Below, one piece after another: positions 33,260 to 42,416 of a stretch of DNA of 64,000 bases. The stretch's first letter is position 1; every line of letters begins with the position of its first letter. The stretch is from positions 131,533-195,532 of the forward strand of contig JBMNGF010000002.1 in the NCBI GenBank assembly GCA_050949745.1, in the 5' to 3' direction. Position numbers and translations under genes: made by a program. The notes beneath the pieces were generated by a model. It did no database searches, had not been told where the DNA came from, and saw nothing but the letters and a program-made list of their open reading frames with translations. Origin of the DNA: Syntrophaceticus sp050949745. Its GTDB lineage: Bacteria; Bacillota; DSM-12270; Thermacetogeniales; Thermacetogeniaceae.

Positions 33260-33472
33260 TTAACGCTCCCACCAGTCTCCCGGACCTCCACCTTCATCTA
33301 ATCGCTTTCCTAGAAAATAACCAGCTATCACACAAATAATAACTAAAATTGTCTTCCAGAAACCAACAAGTATAAAGAGCAAACCGACTACTAATCCCAG
33401 GACTAAACCAAGCAGCTTTCCCCGGTGGTTATCCATCAAGTATTGTAATATCTCGAAAAAATTTCTACCCAT
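33260..33472 (-). CDS. DUF2273 small membrane protein
   Basis: 70 residues, with a short cytoplasmic start (FFEILQYLMDNHRGKL), two adjacent membrane segments (LLGLVLGLVVGLLFILVGF and TILVIICVIAGYFLG) and a charged tail (KRLDEGG). This is the layout of the DUF2273 family, found with amaP and Asp23 genes in Firmicutes. Function unknown. Confidence 0.85.
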   Translation of the reverse strand: MGRNFFEILQYLMDNHRGKLLGLVLGLVVGLLFILVGFWKTILVIICVIAGYFLGKRLDEGGGPGDWWER

Positions 33473-33486
33473 ATAGTACTCCCCTT

Positions 33487-34020
33487 CTATTCCACACGAG
33501 GGCGTACCTCTGCAGCAACGCTCTGAATTAGTACCTGCACTTTAGATACCTGCACCCCAACCCTTTTCTCCAACCGCTCCCGTACTAATTCCTGCACTTC
33601 CTGAGAGATATCCGGTAAGTTAGCATCAGGGTTAACATTCATATGCAGTTTAACCACCAGGCCATCCTGGTCTGTGCGCAGGATTGGCTTTACATCTCGC
33701 ACTTCCCGTACATTTCGCGCTGCCCGTCGGATCAAGTTCTCTAACGCTGAATCTGTTATTTCTATCCTACCCAGTCCAGATTCATGAATGATCACATCAC
33801 GCTCTGAAGGACGCCGAAAGATATCAATTAAAGCCCAAACAGCAAAAAGGAGTATAACTACACTCCCCGCTGCCAACCCCCAATTGTTACCTGGTACAGT
33901 TAATAAAGCCTCAAGCTGCCCCAGAGTAAATAAACCCAAAGCAAGCGCAAGGGCATATCCGGACAGCAATATTAAGATCACCGAAGTTATTATTTGAAAG
34001 AAAAGGTGTTGTCGGCGCAT
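33487..34020 (-). CDS. amaP: Alkaline shock response membrane anchor protein AmaP
   Basis: 177 residues. Two membrane helices (residues about 9-31 and 47-67) are followed by a cytoplasmic domain with RIEITDSALENLIRRAARN and DGLVVKLHMNVNPDANL. AmaP anchors Asp23 to the membrane in staphylococci, and an Asp23-family gene precedes it here. ATG with weak upstream site. Confidence 0.88.
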   Translation of the reverse strand: MRRQHLFFQIITSVILILLSGYALALALGLFTLGQLEALLTVPGNNWGLAAGSVVILLFAVWALIDIFRRPSERDVIIHESGLGRIEITDSALENLIRRAARNVREVRDVKPILRTDQDGLVVKLHMNVNPDANLPDISQEVQELVRERLEKRVGVQVSKVQVLIQSVAAEVRPRVE

Positions 34021-34051
34021 AAAGCTTTAAATCTCCCTTTATTTGTCAGTC

Positions 34052-34441
34052 CTATTTAACTCGCTGCTCTTCCTGGACCTCAGGAAAGGAAACACCCTGT
34101 ACATGAACATTGACATTGACCACCTTAAGCCCTGTCATACTTTCAATGGCATTTTTAACATTTTCCTGTACTTTTAAAGCCACATCAGGTATCTTGACAC
34201 CATATTCAACAATCACAAATATATCAACAGCTGATTCTTTCTCTCCGACCTCTACTCTGACACCCTTGGAAAGATTTTTACGACCCAGTATTTCAGCGAA
34301 ACCACCAGCAAGACCTCCGCTCATACCAGCCAATCCCTCGACCTCAGTTGCGGCAAGGCCTGCAATCACAGCTACCACTTCATCAGCGATCCTAATTGCT
34401 CCCATAGCTGTACGGCTTGTTTCTTCAGGATTAGTATTCAC
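34052..34441 (-). CDS. Asp23/Gls24 family envelope stress response protein
   Basis: Cell-envelope-associated protein, anchored in relatives by AmaP. The GTG start at 34441 has GAGGAG eight bases before it and gives 129 residues; an earlier start would add an unrelated stretch. GAIRIADEVVAVIAGLAATEV, KGVRVEVGEKESAVDIFVIVEYG and NVNVHVQGVSF mark the family. It is the first gene of the amaP-DUF2273-nusB group. The alkaline-shock role is inferred from the family name only. Confidence 0.9.
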   Translation of the reverse strand: MNTNPEETSRTAMGAIRIADEVVAVIAGLAATEVEGLAGMSGGLAGGFAEILGRKNLSKGVRVEVGEKESAVDIFVIVEYGVKIPDVALKVQENVKNAIESMTGLKVVNVNVHVQGVSFPEVQEEQRVK

Positions 34442-34544
34442 GTTATCACTCCTCACCAAATTAATTTTGCTAATTATGCCCAATCTACAACCCATTATAC
34501 CAATCAATAAAACAATTGCAAACAAAACATGGCAACAAAATTTT

Positions 34545-35903
34545 TTACCCTTTTAATGCACTATAACTATCTGAAAGAGAGTTCACAAAGGATGTATCCA
34601 CCCTACCACTCCGGAAATCCTCATCACCCATCAGATACCGCAGAAAAGGTATGGTAGTCTTGATGCCATCGATCCGATATTCGCTCAGTGCGCGCTCCAT
34701 CCGCAGAATCGCCTCTTGACGGCTGCGGCCCCAGATGATCAGCTTTGCAATCAGGGAGTCATAGTGGGGAGAGACCTTGCAGCCTGGATAAACCCCACTA
34801 TCCACACGCACCCCCATACCACCAGGGGGTAAATAGTTTGAGATCAGGCCAGGGCTGGGACAGAAGCCGTTTTCCGGGTCCTCAGCATTGATACGGCATT
34901 CTATTGCAGTGCCTTGCTGCACAATATCATCTTGCCGGAATGCCAGTTTCTCACCTGCCGCTACCTTAATAGTTTCCGCCACCAGGTCAATGCCTGTGAC
35001 TAACTCGGTTACAGGATGCTCCACCTGGATACGGGTATTCATTTCTATAAAATAGTAGTTGCCATCTTTGTCTAATAAAAATTCAACTGTACCGGCACCG
35101 GCATAATTAGCTGCCTGAGCAGCCTGTACAGCATCTGCACCCATCTTAGCCCGCAGTTCTGGTGTAAGGGCCGGACAGGGTGTCTCTTCTACAAGTTTCT
35201 GGTGCCTTCTCTGGAGTGTACAATCCCTTTCCCCAAGATGTACCACATTACCGTGTTCATCAGCTATAATCTGAAACTCCACATGCCGTGGCTGCGAAAT
35301 ATATTTTTCAAGATAAAGGCTGCCATCACCAAAGGCAGCCTCTGCTTCCTGACGAGCCATTTGGATGGCATTTTCCAACTGACTGCTGTCCATAGCCAAG
35401 CGCATACCCCGGCCTCCTCCACCTGCTGAGGCCTTGATCATGACAGGATAGCCTATCTCTTCTGCACTTAGCTCGATATCCTCACCGCTGATCAGTCCAG
35501 GTGAACCAGGGACAACAGGTACTCCCGCCTGGGTCATCAATGACCTAGCAGTAGCTTTAGCCCCCATAGTGATGATTGCCTTGGCTGAAGGACCGATAAA
35601 TTTGATCCCCTGTTCTTCGCAAACCTTCGCAAAAGTCGGGTTTTCTGCCAAGAAACCATAACCTGGATGAATGGCTTCCGCTCCCTTTGTCTGTGCAGCG
35701 CTGATAATATTAGATATATTTAAATAGCTTTGGACAGGTTGATACCCGCCGATACATATAGCCTCATCTGCCAATTTAACATGAAGGGACTCTCGATCAG
35801 CCTCAGAGTATACGGCAACTGTTTTTATACCTAACTCACGACATGTTCTGATAATACGCACTGCGATCTCGCCCCGATTGGCTATTAGGATCTTGTTAAA
35901 CAA
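34545..35903 (-). CDS. accC: Acetyl-CoA/pyruvate carboxylase biotin carboxylase subunit
   Basis: ATP-grasp enzyme that carboxylates biotin on BCCP. 452 residues. The start is TTG at 35903 (FNKILIANRGEIAVRII after it), with AGGAGG before it; an upstream start would add unrelated residues. ATP-grasp motifs are IKASAGGGGRGMRLA and EMNTRIQVEHPVTELVTG. It is followed by the carboxyltransferase-BCCP gene, so together they may make a two-subunit pyruvate carboxylase, or supply acetyl-CoA carboxylase too. Confidence 0.94.
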   Translation of the reverse strand: MFNKILIANRGEIAVRIIRTCRELGIKTVAVYSEADRESLHVKLADEAICIGGYQPVQSYLNISNIISAAQTKGAEAIHPGYGFLAENPTFAKVCEEQGIKFIGPSAKAIITMGAKATARSLMTQAGVPVVPGSPGLISGEDIELSAEEIGYPVMIKASAGGGGRGMRLAMDSSQLENAIQMARQEAEAAFGDGSLYLEKYISQPRHVEFQIIADEHGNVVHLGERDCTLQRRHQKLVEETPCPALTPELRAKMGADAVQAAQAANYAGAGTVEFLLDKDGNYYFIEMNTRIQVEHPVTELVTGIDLVAETIKVAAGEKLAFRQDDIVQQGTAIECRINAEDPENGFCPSPGLISNYLPPGGMGVRVDSGVYPGCKVSPHYDSLIAKLIIWGRSRQEAILRMERALSEYRIDGIKTTIPFLRYLMGDEDFRSGRVDTSFVNSLSDSYSALKG

Positions 35904-36011
35904 AATATACCTCCTGTTTGGATTTCCCTCAGAATATTCATATATATGAGGTATGCCACCAACGGTCATTGAACATTAGTATATCAAGCGAGAATAACCA
36001 GTAGGGAAGTC

Positions 36012-37961
36012 TCACTCTTTAGGTGCAATCAGCAAAAGCACCTGTCCGTATTCTACCGGTTCGGCATTGTCCACTAAGATCTCCACGATCTCTCCCTCAC
36101 ATTCCGTTTCGATTTCATTCATCAACTTCATCGCTTCTATGATGCAAAGAGTGTCCCCCTCCTTGACACTGCTGCCAACCTCAACAAAAGGAGGAGCATC
36201 AGGAGCAGGTGCCCTATAAAAAGTTCCCACCATCGGGGCAGTCACTTCTATAAGGTTAGTCTTGTCCACTGCTTCTTCTTCAATAATGTCAGTTTCAGCT
36301 TTAACCGTATCAGCTTCAACAGTATCAACCTCAACAGTATCAGAATCCTGCTTAAACAGCTTTTGTTCGCTTACATCTGTATTACCTAAAATACCCTTCC
36401 TGATTGCAACCCTCATCCCTGCAGTTTCTACCTGCACTTCATTAATATTTGCTTGATCAATCATATCGATCAGGTCTTTAACATCATTAATATTCATCTT
36501 TCCATCCTCCGCACTAGAACGAGGTGAACGCTCCACAGCGCTTGTACTCCCTTGTTTTGCTGCCGGTTTTCCAGGTGTTGGCCCTTCGGCTTCCACTTCT
36601 ACAAATTGAGGTGGAGGAATCTCTCCGTTTCTAACCTTTTTTCTGTATTCAAAGAATTTCCTGGCGACAGCTGGGAAAAGAGCATAGGTGATATAGTCTT
36701 CCTCTGATTCCACCAGTTCCTTAATTTCCTCTTTCTTCTTTTCAAAATCATTCTCCAGCAAATCTGCCGGCCGGACAGAGATCGGTTGTTCATCACCAAT
36801 AACCAAGCGCTGAACTTCTGGATCTATAGGACCCAGCGGCTTTCCGTAATAACCCCGCACATAGTCCTTGACCTCCTGAGGTATCATCTTGTATCTGCTG
36901 CCGGTCAAGACATTGAGCACAGCCTGGATTCCTACTATCTGACTGGTTGGAGTCACTAATGGGGGATAACCTAACTCTGCACGAACCCGGGGAATCTCAC
37001 TGAGCACCTCTTGGATGCGATGGAGTGCATTCTGTTCCTCAAGTTGACTCACCAGATTAGATATCATTCCACCAGGGACCTGGTGATCAAACACCTTCAT
37101 ATCATTAATCCTTGTCACACCACGCTCATAACCCCGCTTGCGGCGCAGATCCTCCCAGTAATTCGATATTTCAAATAGCAGTGGTATATCTAGCCCGGTA
37201 TCCCATTTTGTCCCGTGCAGAGCACGAACCAGCGTTTCCACCGGCGGCTGAGATGAACCAAAGGCCATAGGTCCAGAACAAGCATCAAAAGCATCCAGCC
37301 CTGCCTCTACTCCCTTCAGGCAAGCACCGATGGCCATCCCACCGATATAATGGGTATGAAGTTGAACAGGCAGATCGAGCTTATCCTTTAAAAGTGAAAC
37401 CAGCTCATAGGCCAGATAAGGAGAGAGCATACCTGCCATATCTTTGATGCAGATAGAATCCGCCCCCATATCCTGTAAACGAAGGGCTGTTTCCAGATAA
37501 TGCTCATTAGTGTGTACAGGGCTGATAGTATACACAACACAGGCCTGAGCATGCATGCCTGTTTTTCTAACCTCCCGTATAGGGACTTCCATATTGCGCA
37601 CATCATTTAAAGCGTCAAAAACACGAAAAATATCGATTCCAACTTCCACTGCCTTGTTAATAAATGCCTTTACTAAATCATCTGCATAGTTGGCATATCC
37701 CACTATATTCTGACCACGCAACAGCATCTGCAGTGGCGTGTGTTTGACATACTTTTTAATGGTTCTGATCCTGTCCCAAGGATCTTCATGTAAGTAGCGA
37801 ATACACACATCAAATGTGGCTCCACCCCACATTTCCAGAGAAGAATAGCCTACCTGATCGATCTTTTCCAGAATAGGAACCATATCCTCTGTTCGCATCC
37901 GGGTGGCCCATAAACTCTGATGAGCATCTCTTAGTGTAGTATCTGTGACTTTCGGTCTCAT
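36012..37961 (-). CDS. Carboxyltransferase (OadA/PycB) fused to AccB-like BCCP
   Basis: 649 residues from an ATG preceded by GGAGGAGGT. The N-terminal part (to about 460) is the DRE-TIM carboxyltransferase of pyruvate carboxylase B/oxaloacetate decarboxylase alpha, with TDTTLRDAHQSLWATRMRT, VGIDIFRVFDALNDVRN and LHTHYIGGMAIGA. The rest holds an AccB-type BCCP: NINDVKDLIDMIDQANINE, then a spacer, APMVGTFYRAPAPDAPPF and IEAMKLMNEIE, with biotin on the Lys. The first part of AccB (INDVKDLIDM-type) is normally in acetyl-CoA carboxylase, so this is a hybrid. Either pyruvate carboxylase or decarboxylase is possible; no OadB/G was seen. Confidence 0.9.
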   Translation of the reverse strand: MRPKVTDTTLRDAHQSLWATRMRTEDMVPILEKIDQVGYSSLEMWGGATFDVCIRYLHEDPWDRIRTIKKYVKHTPLQMLLRGQNIVGYANYADDLVKAFINKAVEVGIDIFRVFDALNDVRNMEVPIREVRKTGMHAQACVVYTISPVHTNEHYLETALRLQDMGADSICIKDMAGMLSPYLAYELVSLLKDKLDLPVQLHTHYIGGMAIGACLKGVEAGLDAFDACSGPMAFGSSQPPVETLVRALHGTKWDTGLDIPLLFEISNYWEDLRRKRGYERGVTRINDMKVFDHQVPGGMISNLVSQLEEQNALHRIQEVLSEIPRVRAELGYPPLVTPTSQIVGIQAVLNVLTGSRYKMIPQEVKDYVRGYYGKPLGPIDPEVQRLVIGDEQPISVRPADLLENDFEKKKEEIKELVESEEDYITYALFPAVARKFFEYRKKVRNGEIPPPQFVEVEAEGPTPGKPAAKQGSTSAVERSPRSSAEDGKMNINDVKDLIDMIDQANINEVQVETAGMRVAIRKGILGNTDVSEQKLFKQDSDTVEVDTVEADTVKAETDIIEEEAVDKTNLIEVTAPMVGTFYRAPAPDAPPFVEVGSSVKEGDTLCIIEAMKLMNEIETECEGEIVEILVDNAEPVEYGQVLLLIAPKE

Positions 37962-38130
37962 ATACATACCTCCTCCATCCCAAGGAGAATTTCGTAAATA
38001 ATAGTACATTATAATAAAAGAATCGGCGTTAACCGTTTCTTTTTAACCTGTAAATTAGGTATATTTAATTGATTATATTATTGCTTCACAGATTTTTCAA
38101 TAGCAAACACAAAATTTAAGCCTCACTTCT

Positions 38131-38691
38131 TTATGGTTTCGGGATCACAAAAATGTTTCTAGGTTCGACATCAGCCACCCGGCTGACTATATCTTTGAGC
38201 TTTTCCTCCTTAGATCCGGCAACTGATGTGCCCTGAATAATCACAGTTGCTGATTTTTCCTGTATTAAAACCACCGCATCTTTAAAACCCTGAGCCTGTG
38301 CTAGCTTTTCCAGTTCTACTTCAACTGTATTACGCTCTGTAATTTTTATCAACTCCTGTTGAGCGTAATCCCTGGTCTCCCCACTAGATGCAGGATTTCC
38401 CGCAATCTCCTTCAAGACATCTAGCTGTTGGCTGCGCATGCGATCCCTTGTCAGCCGACAGTCTACAAAGAACTCCTGTTTTTTTACTGTTTCAGATACT
38501 TCAGAGCTGTTCTTATTCTCTGCTTGCTGCTGTAGCTTCACCTCTACCGAAGCAGAAGGCTGTTCCTCATCTCTCTCTGGCATATTGATGACATAATACC
38601 AGCGACCGATAAGGATGAGGAGAAGAAGGAGCAGCCCTAGGGCTAATATAACTGATGTTTTCTTATTATAAATAAAATAAATCATAACCAC
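38131..38691 (-). CDS. spoIIIAH: Stage III sporulation protein AH
   Basis: Mother-cell half of the SpoIIIAH-SpoIIQ channel across the septum. 186 residues with one N-terminal membrane helix (VILALGLLLLLLILIGRWYYV) and a YscJ/FliF-like C-terminal domain (AVVLIQEKSATVIIQGTS). It overlaps spoIIIAG by a single base and ends the spoIIIA operon. The family may be divergent, so the linker (residues 40-90) has low conservation. Confidence 0.92.
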   Translation of the reverse strand: MVMIYFIYNKKTSVILALGLLLLLLILIGRWYYVINMPERDEEQPSASVEVKLQQQAENKNSSEVSETVKKQEFFVDCRLTRDRMRSQQLDVLKEIAGNPASSGETRDYAQQELIKITERNTVEVELEKLAQAQGFKDAVVLIQEKSATVIIQGTSVAGSKEEKLKDIVSRVADVEPRNIFVIPKP

Positions 38692-39323
38692 TACCTGCTT
38701 TCCTTCGGTAATACTGTCACTTTATGAGCAGGAATGTCTAGAACAATAATAACAGCCTGTACCAACTCCTCACGCAATGCCGGATCTCTAGCTCCCTCTG
38801 ACAGAACAAGAACACCGGCAATTTCCGGGCTTATTTCTTTGATCAATACAGGTTCCTCTTGCCCTCCGGAAACAGCACTGAGCAACACCAGATTTCCTTC
38901 CTCATTAATCTCTGTTATTGTGCGATTTCCTCCTGACTTGTCCACTTCTTCCGTCGTTTTTGTCTGTTCAGAAAGGTTTGTGGCATACAGATGCTCAGGG
39001 CCAGCGGCCATGGTGACGGTCACTTGAACATCACCTGCCCCAGACACAGAACTCAAAGCCCTCTCTAACCTGCCCTCTAAGTCTTTTTCCACTTTACTGA
39101 GCCCTTCTTCAATAGCCAACTCTTCACCGGCTTGGTCGTTAGATACCGGAGATGACTCCGGGTTAGGCGAAACCCAGTTGCTGCTGTAGATCAACAGAAA
39201 TAGACCTCCCGCCAGCACAAGGATCAGCTTCCACATTTTAGAGGAGCGAAGCAGGTTCCATTCCTTGCTGTTTTTCAAGCGTTCCCACCATTCTCCATAA
39301 CTTCCTTTCAACTCCATATACAA
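38691..39323 (-). CDS. spoIIIAG: Stage III sporulation protein AG
   Basis: Forms a large ring in the mother-cell/forespore channel. 210 residues, with one membrane helix (LILVLAGGLFLLIYS) near the N-terminus and a conserved region with VEKDLEGRLERALSSVSGAGDVQVTVTM. The rest is a periplasm-side domain ending VIIVLDIPAHKVTVLPKE. Directly after spoIIIAF. Confidence 0.93.
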   Translation of the reverse strand: MYMELKGSYGEWWERLKNSKEWNLLRSSKMWKLILVLAGGLFLLIYSSNWVSPNPESSPVSNDQAGEELAIEEGLSKVEKDLEGRLERALSSVSGAGDVQVTVTMAAGPEHLYATNLSEQTKTTEEVDKSGGNRTITEINEEGNLVLLSAVSGGQEEPVLIKEISPEIAGVLVLSEGARDPALREELVQAVIIVLDIPAHKVTVLPKESR

Positions 39324-39929
39324 TCACCTCATTCCATCCAAAGTCACCACTACCGCATCGGTTTCAAGCCCACACAGTGAAGCAACGGTTTTTTGAACCT
39401 GTTCTAACACATCCTGCTTTCTTTCCCCCTGTTCTGCCTCTCCACCACACTCAGAGCCAATTTTCACCTCTTCTACTGGGTCTACAGCAGGCAAACTGGT
39501 TTTAATAAAGATTTCGATTCTTTCGATCACTCCCACTTCATCCTGAGATGAACCGGATACAAACTGCACCCTTGCATCCGCCTTCTCTACCTCAGGAACA
39601 ATACAGGCGAAAGCAGCGATCTGTTCCTCCAGGTGTTTTCCATAATAGCTTTCGGTCTGTACAGTCTGTAGCTGCTGCAATTCCTTCCCCTGATCAAGAA
39701 TCTGCTGTAACTCTTTATTCCCCTCAGCCATCTCCAGTTCAATCAATGGTTCCTGTTGAATAAACGATACTATAGGATTTAAAAGGGTGATCAGCACAAA
39801 AAGCCCCACAACCACCTCCACAGACTTTCGTGTTTCCTTGAGAGGAAGAAGCATCTCAATAAAAACAGCTATCAATATAACAAAGACAATATTTCTCACC
39901 AGGTGATAAATTGTTTCCACATGGAGCAC
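39324..39929 (-). CDS. spoIIIAF: Stage III sporulation protein AF
   Basis: Membrane-anchored channel component. 201 residues; two N-terminal hydrophobic segments (NIVFVILIAVFIEMLLPL and VVGLFVLITLLNPIVSFIQ) are followed by a soluble domain with ELQQILDQGKELQQLQTV and a C-terminal strand TDAVVVTLDGMR. It adjoins spoIIIAG with no gap and spoIIIAE with a short one. Confidence 0.92.
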   Translation of the reverse strand: MLHVETIYHLVRNIVFVILIAVFIEMLLPLKETRKSVEVVVGLFVLITLLNPIVSFIQQEPLIELEMAEGNKELQQILDQGKELQQLQTVQTESYYGKHLEEQIAAFACIVPEVEKADARVQFVSGSSQDEVGVIERIEIFIKTSLPAVDPVEEVKIGSECGGEAEQGERKQDVLEQVQKTVASLCGLETDAVVVTLDGMR

Positions 39930-39934
39930 CCCAC

Positions 39935-41104
39935 TTACCGCAGCATGACACTGAAGTTGCCCAATCCCACTATGATTGTTAACACGATGAAAAACATCAA
40001 CCCTACCGCCGCCACAGCACCAAAAACGATAAAAAGATAATTCCCCAGGAGATGAAGAGTTTCACTGAGCTGTCTTGCCCCTATAGGCTCCAGCAGGGCC
40101 GCGGCCAGCCTGTACATTACAGCTGCAGATAATATTTTTATTACCGGTAGAGCACACATTATGAGGATGGCCAAGGCTCCAATGACACCCACCCCGTTTT
40201 TGATGAATAGGGAACAGCCTACGATAGCGTCCACAGCATCAGTGAGGACTCCTCCTACTACAGGAACAAAAGAACCTGTAAGAAATTTAACTGTACGCAG
40301 CCCTACTCCGTCTGTAACAGCCCCGGCCACTCCCTGAATCCCCAGAATGCCGATAAAGATGGTCAAAACAAGGCTAACTAAAAGCACACTGCCGTCACGG
40401 ATGAGATCTGCCAGACGACTGACCTTAAATCGTTCAGAAAGGCTGCTAACGATACTGAGAACCGCCGCACAGAAGATTAGAGGAAAAACAATATTTTGAA
40501 TCAGTGTCGCCAAAATATTTGATGAAATAAAGATTACTGGCTGCATTAAAGCAACAGTTGTGAGATTTCCCATAGCAGCCATCAAGGTCATGATCACAGG
40601 GATCATAGCTTGCATAAATCCCACCATATTACCTATGGCATCCCGGCCAGTATTCAAGGCAATAGCAAAGGAACTCAAAGCGACTGTTAGCAGGATAAGC
40701 ATGCCTAGGGCGTGAGCAAGCTTGGCAACTGTATTTTGTTCAAAAGCATTTTGTAGATGCTCAATGAGCGCCAACAGTGCCCCTAAAATAATCAATTTAC
40801 CCAAAAGAGATGTATGGGTAAGAAATTCTCGGCAGAAGTACCTGAGCAGGGCATTGAAAATGTCAGACAGTTCCAGATCCAATTTCCCTTGACGCACATC
40901 ATCAAAAAGCTCAGCAAGACTGATCCCTGACAGCTGGTCATAAATATCCTCATCCACTTTTTTTAAGAATGTATCAACTTCATCCAGTTCAAGCTGCTCA
41001 AACTGGTCAGTGATTATAGACTGCTGATCAGATCCCTGGGAAGGACTCGGTATAAACAGAAAACAAATAAAGAATATGATAAAAGCCTTACTTCTTACTT
41101 GCAA
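39935..41104 (-). CDS. spoIIIAE: Stage III sporulation protein AE
   Basis: Multi-pass membrane subunit of the SpoIIIA complex. 389 residues with a signal-like N-terminus (AFIIFFICFLFIPSPSQG) and about eight further hydrophobic segments, including LTGSFVPVVGGVLTDAVDAI, typical of the family. Probable channel core together with AC and AD. It is separated from spoIIIAD by 24 bases. Confidence 0.94.
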   Translation of the reverse strand: MQVRSKAFIIFFICFLFIPSPSQGSDQQSIITDQFEQLELDEVDTFLKKVDEDIYDQLSGISLAELFDDVRQGKLDLELSDIFNALLRYFCREFLTHTSLLGKLIILGALLALIEHLQNAFEQNTVAKLAHALGMLILLTVALSSFAIALNTGRDAIGNMVGFMQAMIPVIMTLMAAMGNLTTVALMQPVIFISSNILATLIQNIVFPLIFCAAVLSIVSSLSERFKVSRLADLIRDGSVLLVSLVLTIFIGILGIQGVAGAVTDGVGLRTVKFLTGSFVPVVGGVLTDAVDAIVGCSLFIKNGVGVIGALAILIMCALPVIKILSAAVMYRLAAALLEPIGARQLSETLHLLGNYLFIVFGAVAAVGLMFFIVLTIIVGLGNFSVMLR

Positions 41105-41128
41105 TCCTACCCCCCCTATTAATGCAAT

Positions 41129-41533
41129 CTATGGAAGCAGTCTGACCACAACCTCCAGAACAGCAGTAAGGATAGGGAGTGCCAGCAGCAAAATTAAGAT
41201 CTTTCCAGCCATTTCAATCTTACTGGCTATAGTACCCTCCCCGGCATCACGGCAGATCTGAGCACCAAACTCAGCGATATAGGCGATCCCTAAAATTTTT
41301 AGGAGAGTGAGCAAATAAAGCTCGTCCACCTCAGCCTTATTGGTCAGATCCCGAAAAAGATCGATTATAACTCCCACCTTGTCCAAGACCAGAATAAAGA
41401 TCATAACCCCGAAGGCCAACACTAAGAGCAGAGCCATTTCTGGCCGCTCTTCCCGCAGCAGCACCGCAAAGACAGTGACAATCATGGCAATACCAACGAT
41501 AACTATAATGTCCAAATCCATCACCTGCTTCAA
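41129..41533 (-). CDS. spoIIIAD: Stage III sporulation protein AD
   Basis: Membrane protein of 134 residues with four hydrophobic segments and IAEFGAQICRDAGEGTIASK, the family motif; it resembles spoIIIAC. It is separated from spoIIIAC by 134 bases that hold a dispersed repeat hairpin, an odd gap in this operon. Confidence 0.94.
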   Translation of the reverse strand: MKQVMDLDIIVIVGIAMIVTVFAVLLREERPEMALLLVLAFGVMIFILVLDKVGVIIDLFRDLTNKAEVDELYLLTLLKILGIAYIAEFGAQICRDAGEGTIASKIEMAGKILILLLALPILTAVLEVVVRLLP

Positions 41534-41632
41534 CTGATGAGACTTCTTAACAAGAGTACAAGCAAGCTTCTACTCTAAGCAAATAAAGTTCACCCTTGTA
41601 CCATTCCACATAGTTCGCAAAGTTTAGATATA

Positions 41633-41656
41633 GACACAGGATCCCCCCCCTGTGTC
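41633..41656. repeat. Dispersed GACACAGG...CCTGTGTC hairpin inside the spoIIIA operon
   Basis: GACACAGG and CCTGTGTC pair around a loop ATCCCCCC, between spoIIIAD and spoIIIAC, followed by CCCCTGTATCTC. The operon is normally tight here, so the element appears to have inserted. No long T-run follows, so it need not terminate. Confidence 0.8.
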
Positions 41657-41667
41657 TCCCCTGTATC

Positions 41668-41868
41668 TCAATAGAGGTGAAAAACTGAGCGCACCACATC
41701 AAACAACTCATTGATCAGCTGTACCACCATGATCAGAACCACAACCACACCTGCCAGTGTGAGCATCTGTGCCTGTTCTTCCTTGTCAGCCTGCTTTAGG
41801 ATAATGTTCAATACTGAAATAAGAATCCCCAGTCCCGCAATTGTAAAAATAATGTCAACATCTATCAT
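41668..41868 (-). CDS. spoIIIAC: Stage III sporulation protein AC
   Basis: Small two-helix protein (66 residues) with IDVDIIFTIAGLGILISVL and VVVVLIMVVQLINELF; the family is about 65-68 residues. The ATG at 41868 has AGGGGG upstream; the longer ORF to 41934 would add an improbable N-terminus. It begins 12 bases after spoIIIAB. Confidence 0.94.
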   Translation of the reverse strand: MIDVDIIFTIAGLGILISVLNIILKQADKEEQAQMLTLAGVVVVLIMVVQLINELFDVVRSVFHLY

Positions 41869-41879
41869 AACCAACCCCC

Positions 41880-42398
41880 TTAAAGCAGCAGGAGCACAAT
41901 ACTGATTCCTACCAGAAAACCCCCGTACTGCCACAGGCGCGTATTTTTTTCCTGACTGCGCCTCGCTTTCTCTTCCTCCTGACGGAGGTGCATAGAGGTG
42001 AGAGCTATATTTTTATGCTGTTCCTCCCGGTCCGAAACCCCCAATAATTTTCCGAATGCACATAAAATAACATAATCATCTTTGATCAAGGCACTGGAAT
42101 TCCAATTATCCTGCAGTGCCTTTTCCCAGGCCTCGGCAACAGTACAACCCTGCCCCTTACCGATCAGTTCCCCGGCTTGGCTAAATATTTTGTTAACACT
42201 ATTAGCTCTGGCCTGGCCAATCTTTTTTAAGGCAACAGGTAGAGGAGTGGCGGCATAAAGAATCTCTGTATCCAACATCTGCAGGGCATCTTGCAGCAAT
42301 CGCAGCTCCTTAGACCTCTGAGAATAAAGGGATGCTACCTTTATCCCGGCCAATCCCATTGACCCAATAACCAAACAAGCCCCGAGGGCTTTCCACAT
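41880..42398 (-). CDS. spoIIIAB: Stage III sporulation protein AB
   Basis: 172 residues with an N-terminal helix (ACLVIGSMGLAGIKVASLYSQ), a cytoplasmic domain with LLQDALQMLDTEILYAATPLP, ALIKDDYVILCAFGKLLGVSDR and a C-terminal helix (YGGFLVGISIVLLLL). Resembles GspF-like proteins of secretion systems. It lies 18 bases after spoIIIAA. Confidence 0.93.
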   Translation of the reverse strand: MWKALGACLVIGSMGLAGIKVASLYSQRSKELRLLQDALQMLDTEILYAATPLPVALKKIGQARANSVNKIFSQAGELIGKGQGCTVAEAWEKALQDNWNSSALIKDDYVILCAFGKLLGVSDREEQHKNIALTSMHLRQEEEKARRSQEKNTRLWQYGGFLVGISIVLLLL

Positions 42399-42416
42399 GT
42401 CTGCTCTCTCCTTCTA

